In this document: positions 52,138-62,490 of the stretch, one piece after another
How the letters are laid out: every line of letters starts with the position of its first letter
Position numbering within the stretch: position 1 is the first letter of the stretch
Origin: Streptococcus pneumoniae
GTDB lineage: Bacteria > Bacillota > Bacilli > Lactobacillales > Streptococcaceae
Direction of reading: 5' to 3'
Assembly: GCA_040719455.1 (NCBI GenBank)
Contig: JBFDTN010000001.1
Span: forward strand, 930,001 to 994,000
Length of the DNA: 64,000 bases
Position numbers and translations under genes: made by a program
The notes under the pieces: model-generated
What the model saw: the letters and a program-made list of their open reading frames with translations, nothing else
Told to the model about the DNA's origin: nothing
Database searches by the model: none

Positions 52138-53725
52138 CTCCTCTTCCAAAGTCTGTGGCAAGGACTTTATAGTACTGGCTTAAAAACCATGGAACGGTTT
52201 CATTAGATCCATCCGTATGTCGACCTGTCCAGCCTTTTCCAACCACTTGTACATCCGTATCTGACAACTCATCCATAAGATCAAAAAAAGCTGTATGGTC
52301 GTAGTCATCGTTTTTCATATAAGCAACGAAAAATTTTGTATCCGTATATCGACCTGAAATGCACTTCTGCCAAAAACGTCTATCCAAACGTTCTTGTGCA
52401 TCTTTTGACAAATCCTTCTCAAAATGAAGAAGAATATCAAGAGAAGTCGTAAACCCTTCAGGACGACTGGTCTTTTCAAAAGTTGCAACCCGTCCTAGAT
52501 TAAAAACTGGCTTTGCCAAAATAATAGCATGAGGATCTAACTCAGCACCATAATAAGTAGCACCAAACGTTCCCATAGACATGCCTGATAAGATCAATTC
52601 CTTATTGGTAAAACCAAGAAAATCCAAGCAATGTTGAATCAGCTGCGGAATTTTTTGCTCAAATGCTTCTGTTCCTAGATAAAAAGAACCTCCCTCTAAA
52701 CGAGGGTCACAGATCAAGAGCATAGGCACACCCATTTTTCTCATCATCCCATATCCCTCAAAGCCTTCGGCTGACCGAAAACCAGAGAAATACACGCATA
52801 AAGGTGGTTTAAAATCACCTGGATGAAAGAAATAGTGAAATTCCTGTCGATTGCTATCGCAGAAACGCTGCCCTCCTAAGGTGAATTGTCCAAACCCTCC
52901 TCGACTCCAGCGATAATGAAGAGGACCGATTTCAATACGACCTTTCCCTTTAATCAAAAGAGTCACTTGTAAGTTCCCAGAACCTGCACAGTCAATAACG
53001 GAAGGCTCAAGCATGTCTTTTTCGTCAAACTCAAACTCCTCAGCAATCTCTGATACCGCTCCCTCTGGTACTCGCTTGACCAGTAGTTTTATCTGGCAGC
53101 TATCATCCTTAACATATTCTTGCCAGAGCTCTAGTAAGTGTTGTTTGCGATAGTCAACCCCGTAAGCATAACTTCCTAAAACACGATAGTCCTCTCCAAA
53201 ATCACCTTCAATGACGAAGGAGTGCTTGCCTTCATACGACATCTCTCCTTCAATATCTGGATTCACTAGAAAATGCTCCACAGCCATCTTCTGCCCAAAT
53301 TGCCCTTTAAACAAGATTTTAGACAATAAATAGACACTACCTTCTCGGTCTTTGAAATTCATAGGCTGAGCCAAGGTCCGATTTAAAAAATGCTTGAAAA
53401 AGGCATCCTCAATCTCCAAATCCTTATCAAAAAAGACATGATAAGGCTCAATGACTTTTTCAAGAAGCGCAATATCAGAAGAATAAGCCTTATCTGTCAA
53501 TACTACGGCGTCAAAGCTAAGACGCTTACGCTTGATTTTGGTATCCTTATCTGCTTTTTTATTTTTCTCTTGAAATTCATACTCTAATCGCTCCTCTTCT
53601 TCTTTGAGATAAGAGGCAATACGATGAGGAGGTAGAAAAATCCATTCTAGTCGACTCGGAATGGCAGTTGTTTCCTGCCAATTAGTCGAGCCGATTTGGA
53701 TAATTTTCATCTTTTTTTCACTCAT
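52121..53725 (-). CDS. asp2: Accessory Sec protein Asp2 (acetyltransferase)
   Basis: The 534-residue protein has an N-terminal sandwich region and a C-terminal alpha/beta-hydrolase domain. The nucleophile elbow is GMSMG with Ser383, preceded by ELILS. Downstream FFVAYMKNDDYDH and GKGWTGRHTDGSN supply the acidic and His candidates of the triad. Asp2 O-acetylates GlcNAc on SRR glycoproteins and is required for export. It overlaps asp1 by eight bases and asp3 by 17. Met6 (MKIIQIGSTNW) is an alternative start that looks more like other Asp2 N-termini; no strong ribosome site separates the two. Confidence 0.92.
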   Translation of the reverse strand: MSEKKMKIIQIGSTNWQETTAIPSRLEWIFLPPHRIASYLKEEEERLEYEFQEKNKKADKDTKIKRKRLSFDAVVLTDKAYSSDIALLEKVIEPYHVFFDKDLEIEDAFFKHFLNRTLAQPMNFKDREGSVYLLSKILFKGQFGQKMAVEHFLVNPDIEGEMSYEGKHSFVIEGDFGEDYRVLGSYAYGVDYRKQHLLELWQEYVKDDSCQIKLLVKRVPEGAVSEIAEEFEFDEKDMLEPSVIDCAGSGNLQVTLLIKGKGRIEIGPLHYRWSRGGFGQFTLGGQRFCDSNRQEFHYFFHPGDFKPPLCVYFSGFRSAEGFEGYGMMRKMGVPMLLICDPRLEGGSFYLGTEAFEQKIPQLIQHCLDFLGFTNKELILSGMSMGTFGATYYGAELDPHAIILAKPVFNLGRVATFEKTSRPEGFTTSLDILLHFEKDLSKDAQERLDRRFWQKCISGRYTDTKFFVAYMKNDDYDHTAFFDLMDELSDTDVQVVGKGWTGRHTDGSNETVPWFLSQYYKVLATDFGRGDDRVS

Positions 53726-55268
53726 ATGCTACACTATTCTTAATTTTTTCTACTAAACTTCCACTGGTATAGGCTACAATTTTCTGAGCTGCATACATCA
53801 CAGACTCATTCCAATGACTAAGACCAGTGAGATAATAATCTAAAGCATCTGGTAAGTCCTTGATATCTGATAGAATATAGCCATTTTTCAAATGCTCAAT
53901 AAATTCTGTTTCTACACGATTGATCTGAGGAATCCCTGTACTAATCCCTGCAATTTGAGTGTAGAGATCAGGATCATCAGATACATCTACAATAATCCGG
54001 CTTGTCTCTAAGGATTCCATAATCGCTAAATCAGAATACAAGAATTCTAAGGAAACTCGTTTTTCAATCCGTTCCTCATCTTCTTCCTCTTCCTCAAAAT
54101 CGTCCGCTTCCTCTTCTTCTACAAAGTCGAAAAAGAGACTTTCAAATCCTTCTAGTAAAGAAGCTAACCAAGCTTTTTTCTCATCTTGCTGAGCCACATC
54201 TGTTTTATAACTAATGAGCTTTAAATGAATATGCTCATTTTCTGTCATGGCATGGAAAAAGATCTCTAAGACCTGGAGCAAGCTCTCCTCAGATAACGGA
54301 TCAATCAATAAATAGACAAATAGCTCTCGGAAACGCTGGCTCTTTCCTAAACTTAACCGAGCATCAAAGAGGGACAAATGTTCAACTGAACTAGAAGCAT
54401 GAGGAAGGAGTTTCTCCTGTGTCTTTCTGGTATCCGTCAGTACCAAATCAGCCTGTTTTAAATCTTGTTGAACAGCAGCTAAATCTCCCAATGGATAGCG
54501 ATTTCCAAAATAAGACAAAATGACTTTTTTTCGTTGCTTTGCTGCTAAAATCAACGAATTGTGCTGTGGATGAGAAGCTGTGATCAAGATGTCTGTTGAA
54601 GGGATGCTTGAGACGTATTCCTCCACCTTCTCAGCAATCAATGCCTCCATAGAAGCATACTCGGCTTCTTTAAAACGATGACGAGCATTAGGATTCACTG
54701 TAATTTTTTGAGAAGAAATCGTCTCACGAATTTGCCACTCACCGACTAGGTTTAAATAATCTTGATAAGCTTCTCTACCGTCTTTGTCATAATATAAGAT
54801 GCTGGATAAAAAACCTCTGTCATCAAAGATCAAACGTTTACTGGAGACTCCCTCTTCTAAAAAAGTAATGTGAATTAAATGAGCAGCCTCACCAAATTCA
54901 ATATAGGCAAACGGCTCATTATTCTTTCTGACAGCTACTAAAAAGGGAGTATAGATAAATTCAACCCCTTTTGGCCACGCAAAAGCCTTGAAATCTAATA
55001 ATGTTGTCTCAACATTTTCAATCTGTTGAATCTGATCAAACACGGACCATACAGGAACTTCAAACAAATCATAGCGATGTAAAAAATAACGAAGATTAGG
55101 CATATAATTCAACAGTACAAGAGAGGTTTGCTCTTCTACTTTTTGAAACATCTGCAACTGATTGATCGTATCATCTAAGGTAAAAGGAGACACACCACGA
55201 TACCATGGCGTAGTCGCATCATACCATGGACGGTCAGTCTGATACCAAGCTGGAATAAAATGAAACAT
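53718..55268 (-). CDS. asp1: Accessory Sec protein Asp1
   Basis: The 516-residue protein begins MFHFIPAWYQTDRPWYDATT, the conserved Asp1 start, and has a GT-B-like fold without an active site. Asp1 forms the Asp1-2-3 complex that works with SecA2. An uncommon feature is a dense acidic stretch around residues 390-410 (VEEEEADDFEEEEEDEERIE) that I would not expect in every Asp1 and that may be a species-specific loop. It starts 11 bases after the secY2 stop. Confidence 0.92.
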   Translation of the reverse strand: MFHFIPAWYQTDRPWYDATTPWYRGVSPFTLDDTINQLQMFQKVEEQTSLVLLNYMPNLRYFLHRYDLFEVPVWSVFDQIQQIENVETTLLDFKAFAWPKGVEFIYTPFLVAVRKNNEPFAYIEFGEAAHLIHITFLEEGVSSKRLIFDDRGFLSSILYYDKDGREAYQDYLNLVGEWQIRETISSQKITVNPNARHRFKEAEYASMEALIAEKVEEYVSSIPSTDILITASHPQHNSLILAAKQRKKVILSYFGNRYPLGDLAAVQQDLKQADLVLTDTRKTQEKLLPHASSSVEHLSLFDARLSLGKSQRFRELFVYLLIDPLSEESLLQVLEIFFHAMTENEHIHLKLISYKTDVAQQDEKKAWLASLLEGFESLFFDFVEEEEADDFEEEEEDEERIEKRVSLEFLYSDLAIMESLETSRIIVDVSDDPDLYTQIAGISTGIPQINRVETEFIEHLKNGYILSDIKDLPDALDYYLTGLSHWNESVMYAAQKIVAYTSGSLVEKIKNSVAYE

Positions 55269-55278
55269 GGTTTTCTCC

Positions 55279-56502
55279 TTACTGTTTTATCTCAAAGAGT
55301 GGTCGGTATTGCTTTTTCAAGCGAGAAATACCCAGCTCTTCTCGAATCATGACAACCATCCCTACAATCATCATAAAAATACCTGTCAAAGGAGTCAAAG
55401 ATTGTAACTCTGGCTCTCGCAAAACAAGAAAAAGAGGGGCACTGAGTAACATACTCATCATGAGACCACTAAAAATCCCAAAGAAACGAATATAAGAAGA
55501 TAAATAATCTTTCGTTGGTTTTCCAGGACGAACACCTTCAATATAGTCACCACTTGCACGAAATGTCTTAGAAATCACAAGCGGATCCACATTCACAAAG
55601 GCAAAGCTATAAGAAAGCATGAGGACTAAGATCGTGTAGATCAAAATCCCGATTAAAGTATTTGTCGTAAAATAACTTCCATAAGCTAGAAGGCTTGTAT
55701 CTTTAAACAAAAATGACAAGAAGATTAACAGATATTGCGGCAGGGCTAAAAACGTAAAGGCATACATAATCGCCATTCCATTGGAAGGATTAACTCGAAT
55801 AGGAAGATAAGAGTTGTCCAACTCATTATGAATCGAAATCCTCTGAATGGGAATTCGATATTCAGCCTTGTCAAGCAATACAGTTACATACATACTAAAA
55901 AGAGTCCAAACCAAAATAAACCAAATATAGCTAGAGCGTGGTCCAGATAACTCTTCTATCAACACTGGGAACAAGGAGAATTGCGAGGCGACAATGCTCA
56001 CAAACATAATGAGCGTTGGACCTCCAATCCCATAAGTAGCATTTAGATTGCCTAGCCACATCAAAATAAAAGAGCCTACAAGCAAAAGAAGGGTCGTTAT
56101 CATCATGAGCGATACATGATTAAGCGCTAGTCCATCTTGATAAGTGATACTCAAAGCCAAGCTCAAGCCTTGAATCACCCCAACGATCAGCATGATAAAG
56201 AGTTTATTTTTTTCTTGAAGAAAACCTACCTCTGACTTTTGCTGCTGTCCCAATGAAAAGACACGCGATAATATAGAAGCATACATCCACGGTCCTAATC
56301 CCAACGAAAATAAACCAATTCGCGCTAAATTTCCACCAGTTAGAGCCGTTGCCACCGTCAAGGAGGAGGAAGTCGATTCACTTAAGGCACTGGTATCCAC
56401 AGTTGGCAATGGGATATTTCGTCCTAATAAAAACAGGAAAATAATACCAGCTGAAAAAGCTAGTTTTCTCACAATTGGGTGCTTAAATAAAAAACTCCTC
56501 AT
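55279..56502 (-). CDS. secY2: Accessory Sec translocon channel SecY2
   Basis: The 407-residue protein has about ten membrane segments and reads as SecY2: FLLGRNIPLPTVD in the first segment, GLGPWMYASILSRVF, and GIGGPTLIMF later. It is shorter than housekeeping SecY, with trimmed cytosolic loops, which fits specialisation for SecA2. It would form the channel for SRR-A and SRR-B. GAGGAA lies about nine bases upstream. Its ATG overlaps the stop of a 25-codon reading frame (ATGA). Confidence 0.94.
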   Translation of the reverse strand: MRSFLFKHPIVRKLAFSAGIIFLFLLGRNIPLPTVDTSALSESTSSSLTVATALTGGNLARIGLFSLGLGPWMYASILSRVFSLGQQQKSEVGFLQEKNKLFIMLIVGVIQGLSLALSITYQDGLALNHVSLMMITTLLLLVGSFILMWLGNLNATYGIGGPTLIMFVSIVASQFSLFPVLIEELSGPRSSYIWFILVWTLFSMYVTVLLDKAEYRIPIQRISIHNELDNSYLPIRVNPSNGMAIMYAFTFLALPQYLLIFLSFLFKDTSLLAYGSYFTTNTLIGILIYTILVLMLSYSFAFVNVDPLVISKTFRASGDYIEGVRPGKPTKDYLSSYIRFFGIFSGLMMSMLLSAPLFLVLREPELQSLTPLTGIFMMIVGMVVMIREELGISRLKKQYRPLFEIKQ

Positions 56503-56576
56503 GCTCTATATTCCTCGTTTCTTCCTGCTTGAAACTTGGTGACACTATCATATTCACTTGCAATTAGCATTGCCAT
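56499..56576 (-). CDS. Possible 25-residue leader peptide before secY2
   Basis: The frame reads MAMLIASEYDSVTKFQAGRN and five further residues. Its stop overlaps the secY2 start as ATGA. Only a weak purine-rich site precedes it, and the surrounding 170-base gap shows no other gene. It could be a translational-coupling leader or chance. Confidence 0.25.
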   Translation of the reverse strand: MAMLIASEYDSVTKFQAGRNEEYRA

Positions 56577-56672
56577 TCTTTTTTCTACTTTCCTAAACTT
56601 TTTCTTTCTACTAAAAAGACAAGGCAAGGTCTGCCTCCATCTTTTACATTGTTCTGTTGAGTACCGATTTAC

Positions 56673-56852
56673 TTATTTGAGAGCCTGAGATACCAATTGA
56701 ATCAAGATGGAAATAAGGCCCAACCCCATAGAAAGAACGAGTAATAATTGAATAATGGAGATGGGCTTTTTTTCTTTCTTTTTCTCAGAAACCTGATACC
56801 GCTCTGCGGATAAGCGATCATCAATACTTTCCTTCAATGGATTTTTCGTCAT
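56673..56852 (-). CDS. Small Asp4-like accessory Sec membrane protein
   Basis: The 59-residue protein starts MTKNPLKESIDDRLSAERYQ, continues with a Lys/Glu-rich cytosolic stretch to about residue 30, then one membrane segment (about 31-54, ISIIQLLLVLSMGLGLIS) and a short tail. The build matches SecE/SecG-like Asp4/Asp5 partners of SecY2. In S. gordonii these genes sit at the far end of the locus, whereas here one lies directly before secY2. The ribosome site is strong (AAGGGAG about seven bases before the ATG). It follows mtnN by 47 bases with no terminator on this strand. The Asp4 assignment rests on architecture and position, not on recognised residues. Confidence 0.7.
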   Translation of the reverse strand: MTKNPLKESIDDRLSAERYQVSEKKKEKKPISIIQLLLVLSMGLGLISILIQLVSQALK

Positions 56853-56899
56853 TCTCTTCTCCCTTTCTAAACATCATGACGTGTGCATGATTTTTTAAG

Positions 56900-57592
56900 T
56901 TATATCACCTTTTGTAAAAAGGCAATCAACACATCTGCCGAGCGTTTTCCTGCTTCGATGATAAATTCATCAAAGGTGATATTGGCATCACCTTGTGCCG
57001 TATCGCTCATGGCACGAATGACCAAAAATGGTAAGCCGATACTATATGCTGCTTGGGCAATAGCTGCCCCTTCCATTTCAACAGCTAGCACATCTGGGAA
57101 ATGCTTTTTAATAGCTGCAACCTTATCTTGTCCTGCGATAAAGCTATCTCCTGTTGCAATCAAACCAAGGTGAACCATTTGCCCACTCTCTGCTAAAACA
57201 TCTTTCATCTCTGAAAGTAAATAGCGACTACTTTCAAAATACAAGGGTTGCGCTGCCATTTGACCATAGGCATAGCCAAAGGCTGTCACATCCACATCAT
57301 GATAAGCTAGACGCTCTGCCACCACAATATCACCGACTGCTAGATCATTTGCCACAGCACCAGCAGAACCTGTATTGATCACGGCATCAACGCGAAAACG
57401 ACTTGCTAATGTCGCTACGGTCATAGCAGACATGACTTTCCCAATCCCGCTTTCAACTAAGACCACTTCATGACGGCCGATGGTACCTGTGTGATAGACC
57501 CGACCCAAATGCAACTCTTTTTGAGCATTTTGAAGTTCTTCTACCAGGCGTTTTAATTCCTCTGGCATCGCAGCGATAATTCCGATTTTCAT
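56900..57592 (-). CDS. mtnN: 5'-methylthioadenosine/S-adenosylhomocysteine nucleosidase
   Basis: The 230-residue enzyme (Pfs) hydrolyses MTA and SAH, clearing inhibitors of methylation and feeding the LuxS/AI-2 route. It begins MKIGIIAAMPEE with the catalytic Glu, and has INTGSAGAV, LAVEMEGAAIAQ and the catalytic Asp in VIRAMSDTAQGDA. It follows macP by 15 bases. The order glmU, nudix, macP, mtnN is the same as in pneumococcus. Confidence 0.95.
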   Translation of the reverse strand: MKIGIIAAMPEELKRLVEELQNAQKELHLGRVYHTGTIGRHEVVLVESGIGKVMSAMTVATLASRFRVDAVINTGSAGAVANDLAVGDIVVAERLAYHDVDVTAFGYAYGQMAAQPLYFESSRYLLSEMKDVLAESGQMVHLGLIATGDSFIAGQDKVAAIKKHFPDVLAVEMEGAAIAQAAYSIGLPFLVIRAMSDTAQGDANITFDEFIIEAGKRSADVLIAFLQKVI

Positions 57593-57607
57593 AATCTTCC
57601 TTTTCTA

Positions 57608-57916
57608 TTACAATTTAAAGATAGCCACAAGCAAGGCAGCTAGTAAAAGGACAATCCATAAGAGGATTTTATTAAGTTTTGACTCAAACAATCCTCGCTT
57701 GGCATTTTCAATCCTGCGGCTTTTCACAACCGTAGGCTCAACCTTGATATCTAGTGTTTCTTGGCTAAAGCCATGACCGTTATGTGAAGCATAGCCAAAA
57801 GGACGATTGGTCTCAATAATCTTTGTTTCCTCATCATCATAGAGTCTAGGCCCTGTGAGCTTTTCACCACGATTGGTACGCTCAATCATCTCATCTGTCA
57901 ATAAGGGCTTTCCCAT
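57608..57916 (-). CDS. macP: MacP, membrane cofactor of class A PBP
   Basis: The 102-residue protein starts [20 protein letters not shown], has a soluble N-terminal tail and one C-terminal membrane segment (about 78-101, [19 protein letters not shown]). In pneumococcus MacP activates PBP2a and is phosphorylated by StkP at a threonine in this tail; Thr31 (in DDEETK) is the equivalent candidate here. ATG 57916 is eight bases from AGGAGG and better placed than an ATG three codons upstream. Neighbours on both sides match the pneumococcal locus, which strengthens the call. Confidence 0.85.
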   Translation of the reverse strand: MGKPLLTDEMIERTNRGEKLTGPRLYDDEETKIIETNRPFGYASHNGHGFSQETLDIKVEPTVVKSRRIENAKRGLFESKLNKILLWIVLLLAALLVAIFKL

Positions 57917-57928
57917 AGCATCCACCTC

Positions 57929-58480
57929 CTAGCGCATCTGTCTTTCTAAAGCCCAATACTCTAAAGCTAAGAGGGTTTTAGCATCACAGATATCTCCACT
58001 TTGAACCAAGCTCTTTGCTTCTTCAAAGCTGACTTGATACAATTCCAAGGTTTCATCTTCATCTTGTGGTCTTGGATTTTCCACACGAACAAGATGACTC
58101 GCCTTATAGAGCTTGATTTTTTCATTACAAAAGCCAATAGCTGTGTAAAAATCATAGAGCAGCTCTAGCTCGCCTGTATAGCCTGTTTCTTCTTCTAATT
58201 CCCGTAATGCTGCCGCTAGCGGGTCTGCATTTTCCCCAATTTCTAGCTTTCCGGCTGGGATTTCGTAGCTAATCGCTTCAATCGCCTTGCGGTACTGCTT
58301 CACCAAGATTAACTTATCATCTGCCGTTACGGCAAGAACAGCCACAGCACCATTATGAAAGATAAGCTCACGCTTGGCTTGCCCTTTGCCGTCTGGCAAT
58401 TCGACATCATCTTCTACCACTGTAATGACACGACCTTTAAAAATGTCTGTGCGCTTAATCGTTTTTTCTTCAAAATTCAT
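57929..58480 (-). CDS. Nudix hydrolase, ADP-ribose pyrophosphatase type
   Basis: The 183-residue protein has the Nudix box from GKLEIGENADPLAAALRELE into EETGY, with all metal-binding glutamates. It also has IPAG before the box and the C-terminal ALEYW. Close relatives (NudF/YqkG) split ADP-ribose to AMP and ribose-5-phosphate. It lies six bases after glmU and twelve before macP, in one operon. Confidence 0.88.
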   Translation of the reverse strand: MNFEEKTIKRTDIFKGRVITVVEDDVELPDGKGQAKRELIFHNGAVAVLAVTADDKLILVKQYRKAIEAISYEIPAGKLEIGENADPLAAALRELEEETGYTGELELLYDFYTAIGFCNEKIKLYKASHLVRVENPRPQDEDETLELYQVSFEEAKSLVQSGDICDAKTLLALEYWALERQMR

Positions 58481-58486
58481 GTCGAA

Positions 58487-59881
<1,395 letters not shown>

Positions 59882-59898
59882 CTAGTAGTTTCGTTCTT

Positions 59899-59904
59899 AT
59901 TATA
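59899..59904 (-). promoter_or_regulatory. Extended -10 promoter of glmU
   Basis: TGCTATAAT on the minus strand is an extended -10 element; no good -35 is visible at the normal distance. Confidence 0.55.
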
Positions 59905-59976
59905 GCACATTTTTTAGTTCTAATAAAGTTCTGCTTCTTTCACCCCCCTAAATGTAGACATAAAGAAAAGGACTGC

Positions 59977-60009
59977 GATTTAATTGATTTCATAGAAATC
60001 AATTAAATC
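59977..60009 (-). terminator. Terminator of the flippase/glycosyltransferase operon
   Basis: A perfect 15-bp stem (GATTTAATTGATTTC with GAAATCAATTAAATC) around ATA, flanked by AAGG/CCTT; on the minus strand TCCTTTTCTTT follows. Confidence 0.75.
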
Positions 60010-60086
60010 ACTTCCTTATTGTTTAATCATATTATTTTAACTCTATAAATACCCTACAATCGTCCAACAGATAGATAACCTCTTAT

Positions 60087-61634
60087 CTACCTGCTGACCA
60101 GCCGCACTATACTTACAATTTTCGCTGTGAGAAATTTCCACCACCATCGGAACTCAGGCGTTTTAAAAAAAGTAGCAATCAGAAGAAATAATAATGCTAT
60201 TGTGAGCAACGCTGCCAAAGCAAACCACGACCAGAAAGTACTAGACATCAGTAAGCTATCCTTTAACCCAAAAATAACTGTTAAACTCACCAAAAACAGC
60301 CCCCACTGCTTGATATTGATCCATAGGTATTCTCTTATCGAACGCTTCAGACCGTATTTAAAAATGATATAGGGTTCAAACCAGGTATTGGTCAGAAGAG
60401 TCGAGCAAATTGTACCTAATAAGATACCTTCAATCCCCCATTTGAAAACAATCAAAAATAGCAAGGAAAAAACTAAGTTTAAAATCGCTTCTGCAATCGG
60501 CTTGTAGCGCGACTCCCAGTAGAGACCGTAGGCATTATAAAAGATGAACCCAGCATACCGATACATCTGTATAAACATATAGATACTGAGTAACATGACT
60601 GTCCATGAGGACAATAAATACTCTTCTCCCAGCCAAATCCTCAAGAATGGTTGTATTAAAGCATTGACCAACAAAGATAGTAAAAATGCAAGGACAAAAT
60701 TCAAAAAATTATAGCGCTTGAAGATTTGATAGACCTTGTCACTATCTGCACTATGGACTAGATTTCCAACAGAAGCATTTTGAGAACTCATCAACTGTAA
60801 CAACAGAGAGTCCAAGTTTTTCGTAATAATCGTATAGTTAGAATAAAGTCCAACTGCTGTCACACTGATAAAAGAGGACATTAAAATATTATCTGTACTA
60901 AAGACAATCACGCCCGCAATATTACCTGCCAAATTGCCAATGACATTTTTCTTTAAGCTGGATTTTTCAGCACTCGTCAACCCCTCTATTTTAGCATTTC
61001 CCAATGGATGGCGTTTATCCACCACCTGAGCAACAAAAAGATTCGATACAATCGTTGCTAAAACAATCATCACGAGCACCAGCAAATAGTTCTGCGTTCC
61101 CCAGAGTACGAGCCATTGCGCTATGCTCGATAGGATAAATATTCCAAAATCAATCCAGGAAATCACATAGTTTTCCTGATAGGCAACCAAGAGACTTCGC
61201 TTATAGGAAAATAAAAGATAGCCAATAACTGAATTAAGCAGAAACAGAAGGTAGATGGAAATCAACTCACCGGTTAGCCCTGTTTCTTGTAAAATCGTTG
61301 GCAGAAACGGTAAGACAAGTAGGCCCAAGAGGAAGATAACAAAGGCAATCAATCGATAAATCTTCCGATAGAGCTGCATATAAGCTGCAATTTTCCCTTG
61401 CCTATTTTCTGCAATCGGTTTATACAAGGCATAGATAATGGAAGTACCAATCCCTAACTCCGCTAGAGACAGCATACCTAAAATACTGGTAAAAATCCCA
61501 TTTAGTCCCAGATAATAGACACCCAAGAAACGGAGAAAAATCATCCGATTGATAAATTGGAAAATAAAACGAAGAGAAAAAATTCCAATAGTGGAGACAG
61601 AATTATACCAAGCCTGTTGTGTTCTAGTTTTCAC
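60087..61634 (-). CDS. Polysaccharide flippase-like membrane protein (Wzx/MATE-type)
   Basis: The 515-residue protein has 12-14 hydrophobic segments and resembles polysaccharide-export flippases (MOP superfamily). Typical features are NRMIFLRFLGVYYLGLNGIF near the start and the STDNILMSSFISVTAVGLYS stretch in the middle. It would flip lipid-linked oligosaccharides across the membrane. I choose GTG 61634 because AGGAG lies seven bases upstream and the frame then starts VKTRTQQAWYNSVS; earlier ATG codons are well inside the preceding GT8 gene. It overlaps that gene by 11 bases. Confidence 0.85.
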   Translation of the reverse strand: MKTRTQQAWYNSVSTIGIFSLRFIFQFINRMIFLRFLGVYYLGLNGIFTSILGMLSLAELGIGTSIIYALYKPIAENRQGKIAAYMQLYRKIYRLIAFVIFLLGLLVLPFLPTILQETGLTGELISIYLLFLLNSVIGYLLFSYKRSLLVAYQENYVISWIDFGIFILSSIAQWLVLWGTQNYLLVLVMIVLATIVSNLFVAQVVDKRHPLGNAKIEGLTSAEKSSLKKNVIGNLAGNIAGVIVFSTDNILMSSFISVTAVGLYSNYTIITKNLDSLLLQLMSSQNASVGNLVHSADSDKVYQIFKRYNFLNFVLAFLLSLLVNALIQPFLRIWLGEEYLLSSWTVMLLSIYMFIQMYRYAGFIFYNAYGLYWESRYKPIAEAILNLVFSLLFLIVFKWGIEGILLGTICSTLLTNTWFEPYIIFKYGLKRSIREYLWINIKQWGLFLVSLTVIFGLKDSLLMSSTFWSWFALAALLTIALLFLLIATFFKTPEFRWWWKFLTAKIVSIVRLVSR

Positions 61635-62490
61635 GGCGATTCTCCTGTACGATTTCATCCCATGATAATTGATGGACCTGATGCCAGTCATCGGCAAAAG
61701 GAACTTCATAAATATTTTTCAAATAAGTTTTGAGGGAAATCTCTTTTTTTCGCCAATGTTTGAAACCTGTTCGAATAAATATCCTTGCCTTGGTATAAGG
61801 TTTAGCCCTCGTTGTAAAGTGGAGAATCACGCCTCTGTAAAGTCCGTATTTCTTACCAATCCCTGGAAAAACAGCACAAACTTGCACATTATAGGTTGGG
61901 TCTAATTCCAGCCAATTATCTTTAAAGAGCATATTCAACACTGTCTGATCGGCATCCGGCAATTCTACCCTTGAATCTTGGTGGATGAGCAGAGCTTTCT
62001 CCAATACCCGCTCAGCCTTCCATTTACGATTATTGATGAGAAGGACACCAGCATTAAATTCCTTCTTCCCATGAAAATAACGGACACAGGTATCTGCCAC
62101 GGCTCCTAGACCGTAATCCTCGATATCTGTTTCATATAATGAATCCAAACTACCCGTTACAATCAAGTCTGAATCAAGATATAAGACCTTGTCATAGGCT
62201 ATTTCAGCAATATGATAGCGATAAAAGGTTGCTTCGGTTATATAGGAATAGGTTTTAAAATTTTGATAGTCCTTTACAGCAATCTTTTTATCCTCAATCT
62301 TGGATTGAAAGGGTAGCAATTCCTGATTGAGTCGGATAAACCACTCAGCAGGATAATCTTTATTGAGCAAGATGAAATGCACATTCTCATGATAGAGCAT
62401 AATGGACTTAATCGTCGTCTCCACATATTTTCGGTAGTTATAATCAGAAGCCAAAACGATGGGGAGAAGCTTAGTTCTTGTGTGATTCAT
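61624..62490 (-). CDS. Glycosyltransferase family 8 protein, second of a tandem pair
   Basis: The 288-residue GT-A fold enzyme has IVLASDYNYRKYVETTIKSI at the donor site, the metal-binding DxD in VLYLDSDLIV, and the acceptor-region EFNAGVLLINNRKW followed by DADQTVLNMLF. It retains the C-terminal ILHFTTRAKPY. GT8 enzymes add glucose or galactose with retention; several act on pneumococcal PsrP glycans. Its start overlaps the previous GT8 gene by 20 bases, so the pair is coupled. Donor sugar and acceptor are unknown. Confidence 0.9.
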   Translation of the reverse strand: MNHTRTKLLPIVLASDYNYRKYVETTIKSIMLYHENVHFILLNKDYPAEWFIRLNQELLPFQSKIEDKKIAVKDYQNFKTYSYITEATFYRYHIAEIAYDKVLYLDSDLIVTGSLDSLYETDIEDYGLGAVADTCVRYFHGKKEFNAGVLLINNRKWKAERVLEKALLIHQDSRVELPDADQTVLNMLFKDNWLELDPTYNVQVCAVFPGIGKKYGLYRGVILHFTTRAKPYTKARIFIRTGFKHWRKKEISLKTYLKNIYEVPFADDWHQVHQLSWDEIVQENRREN

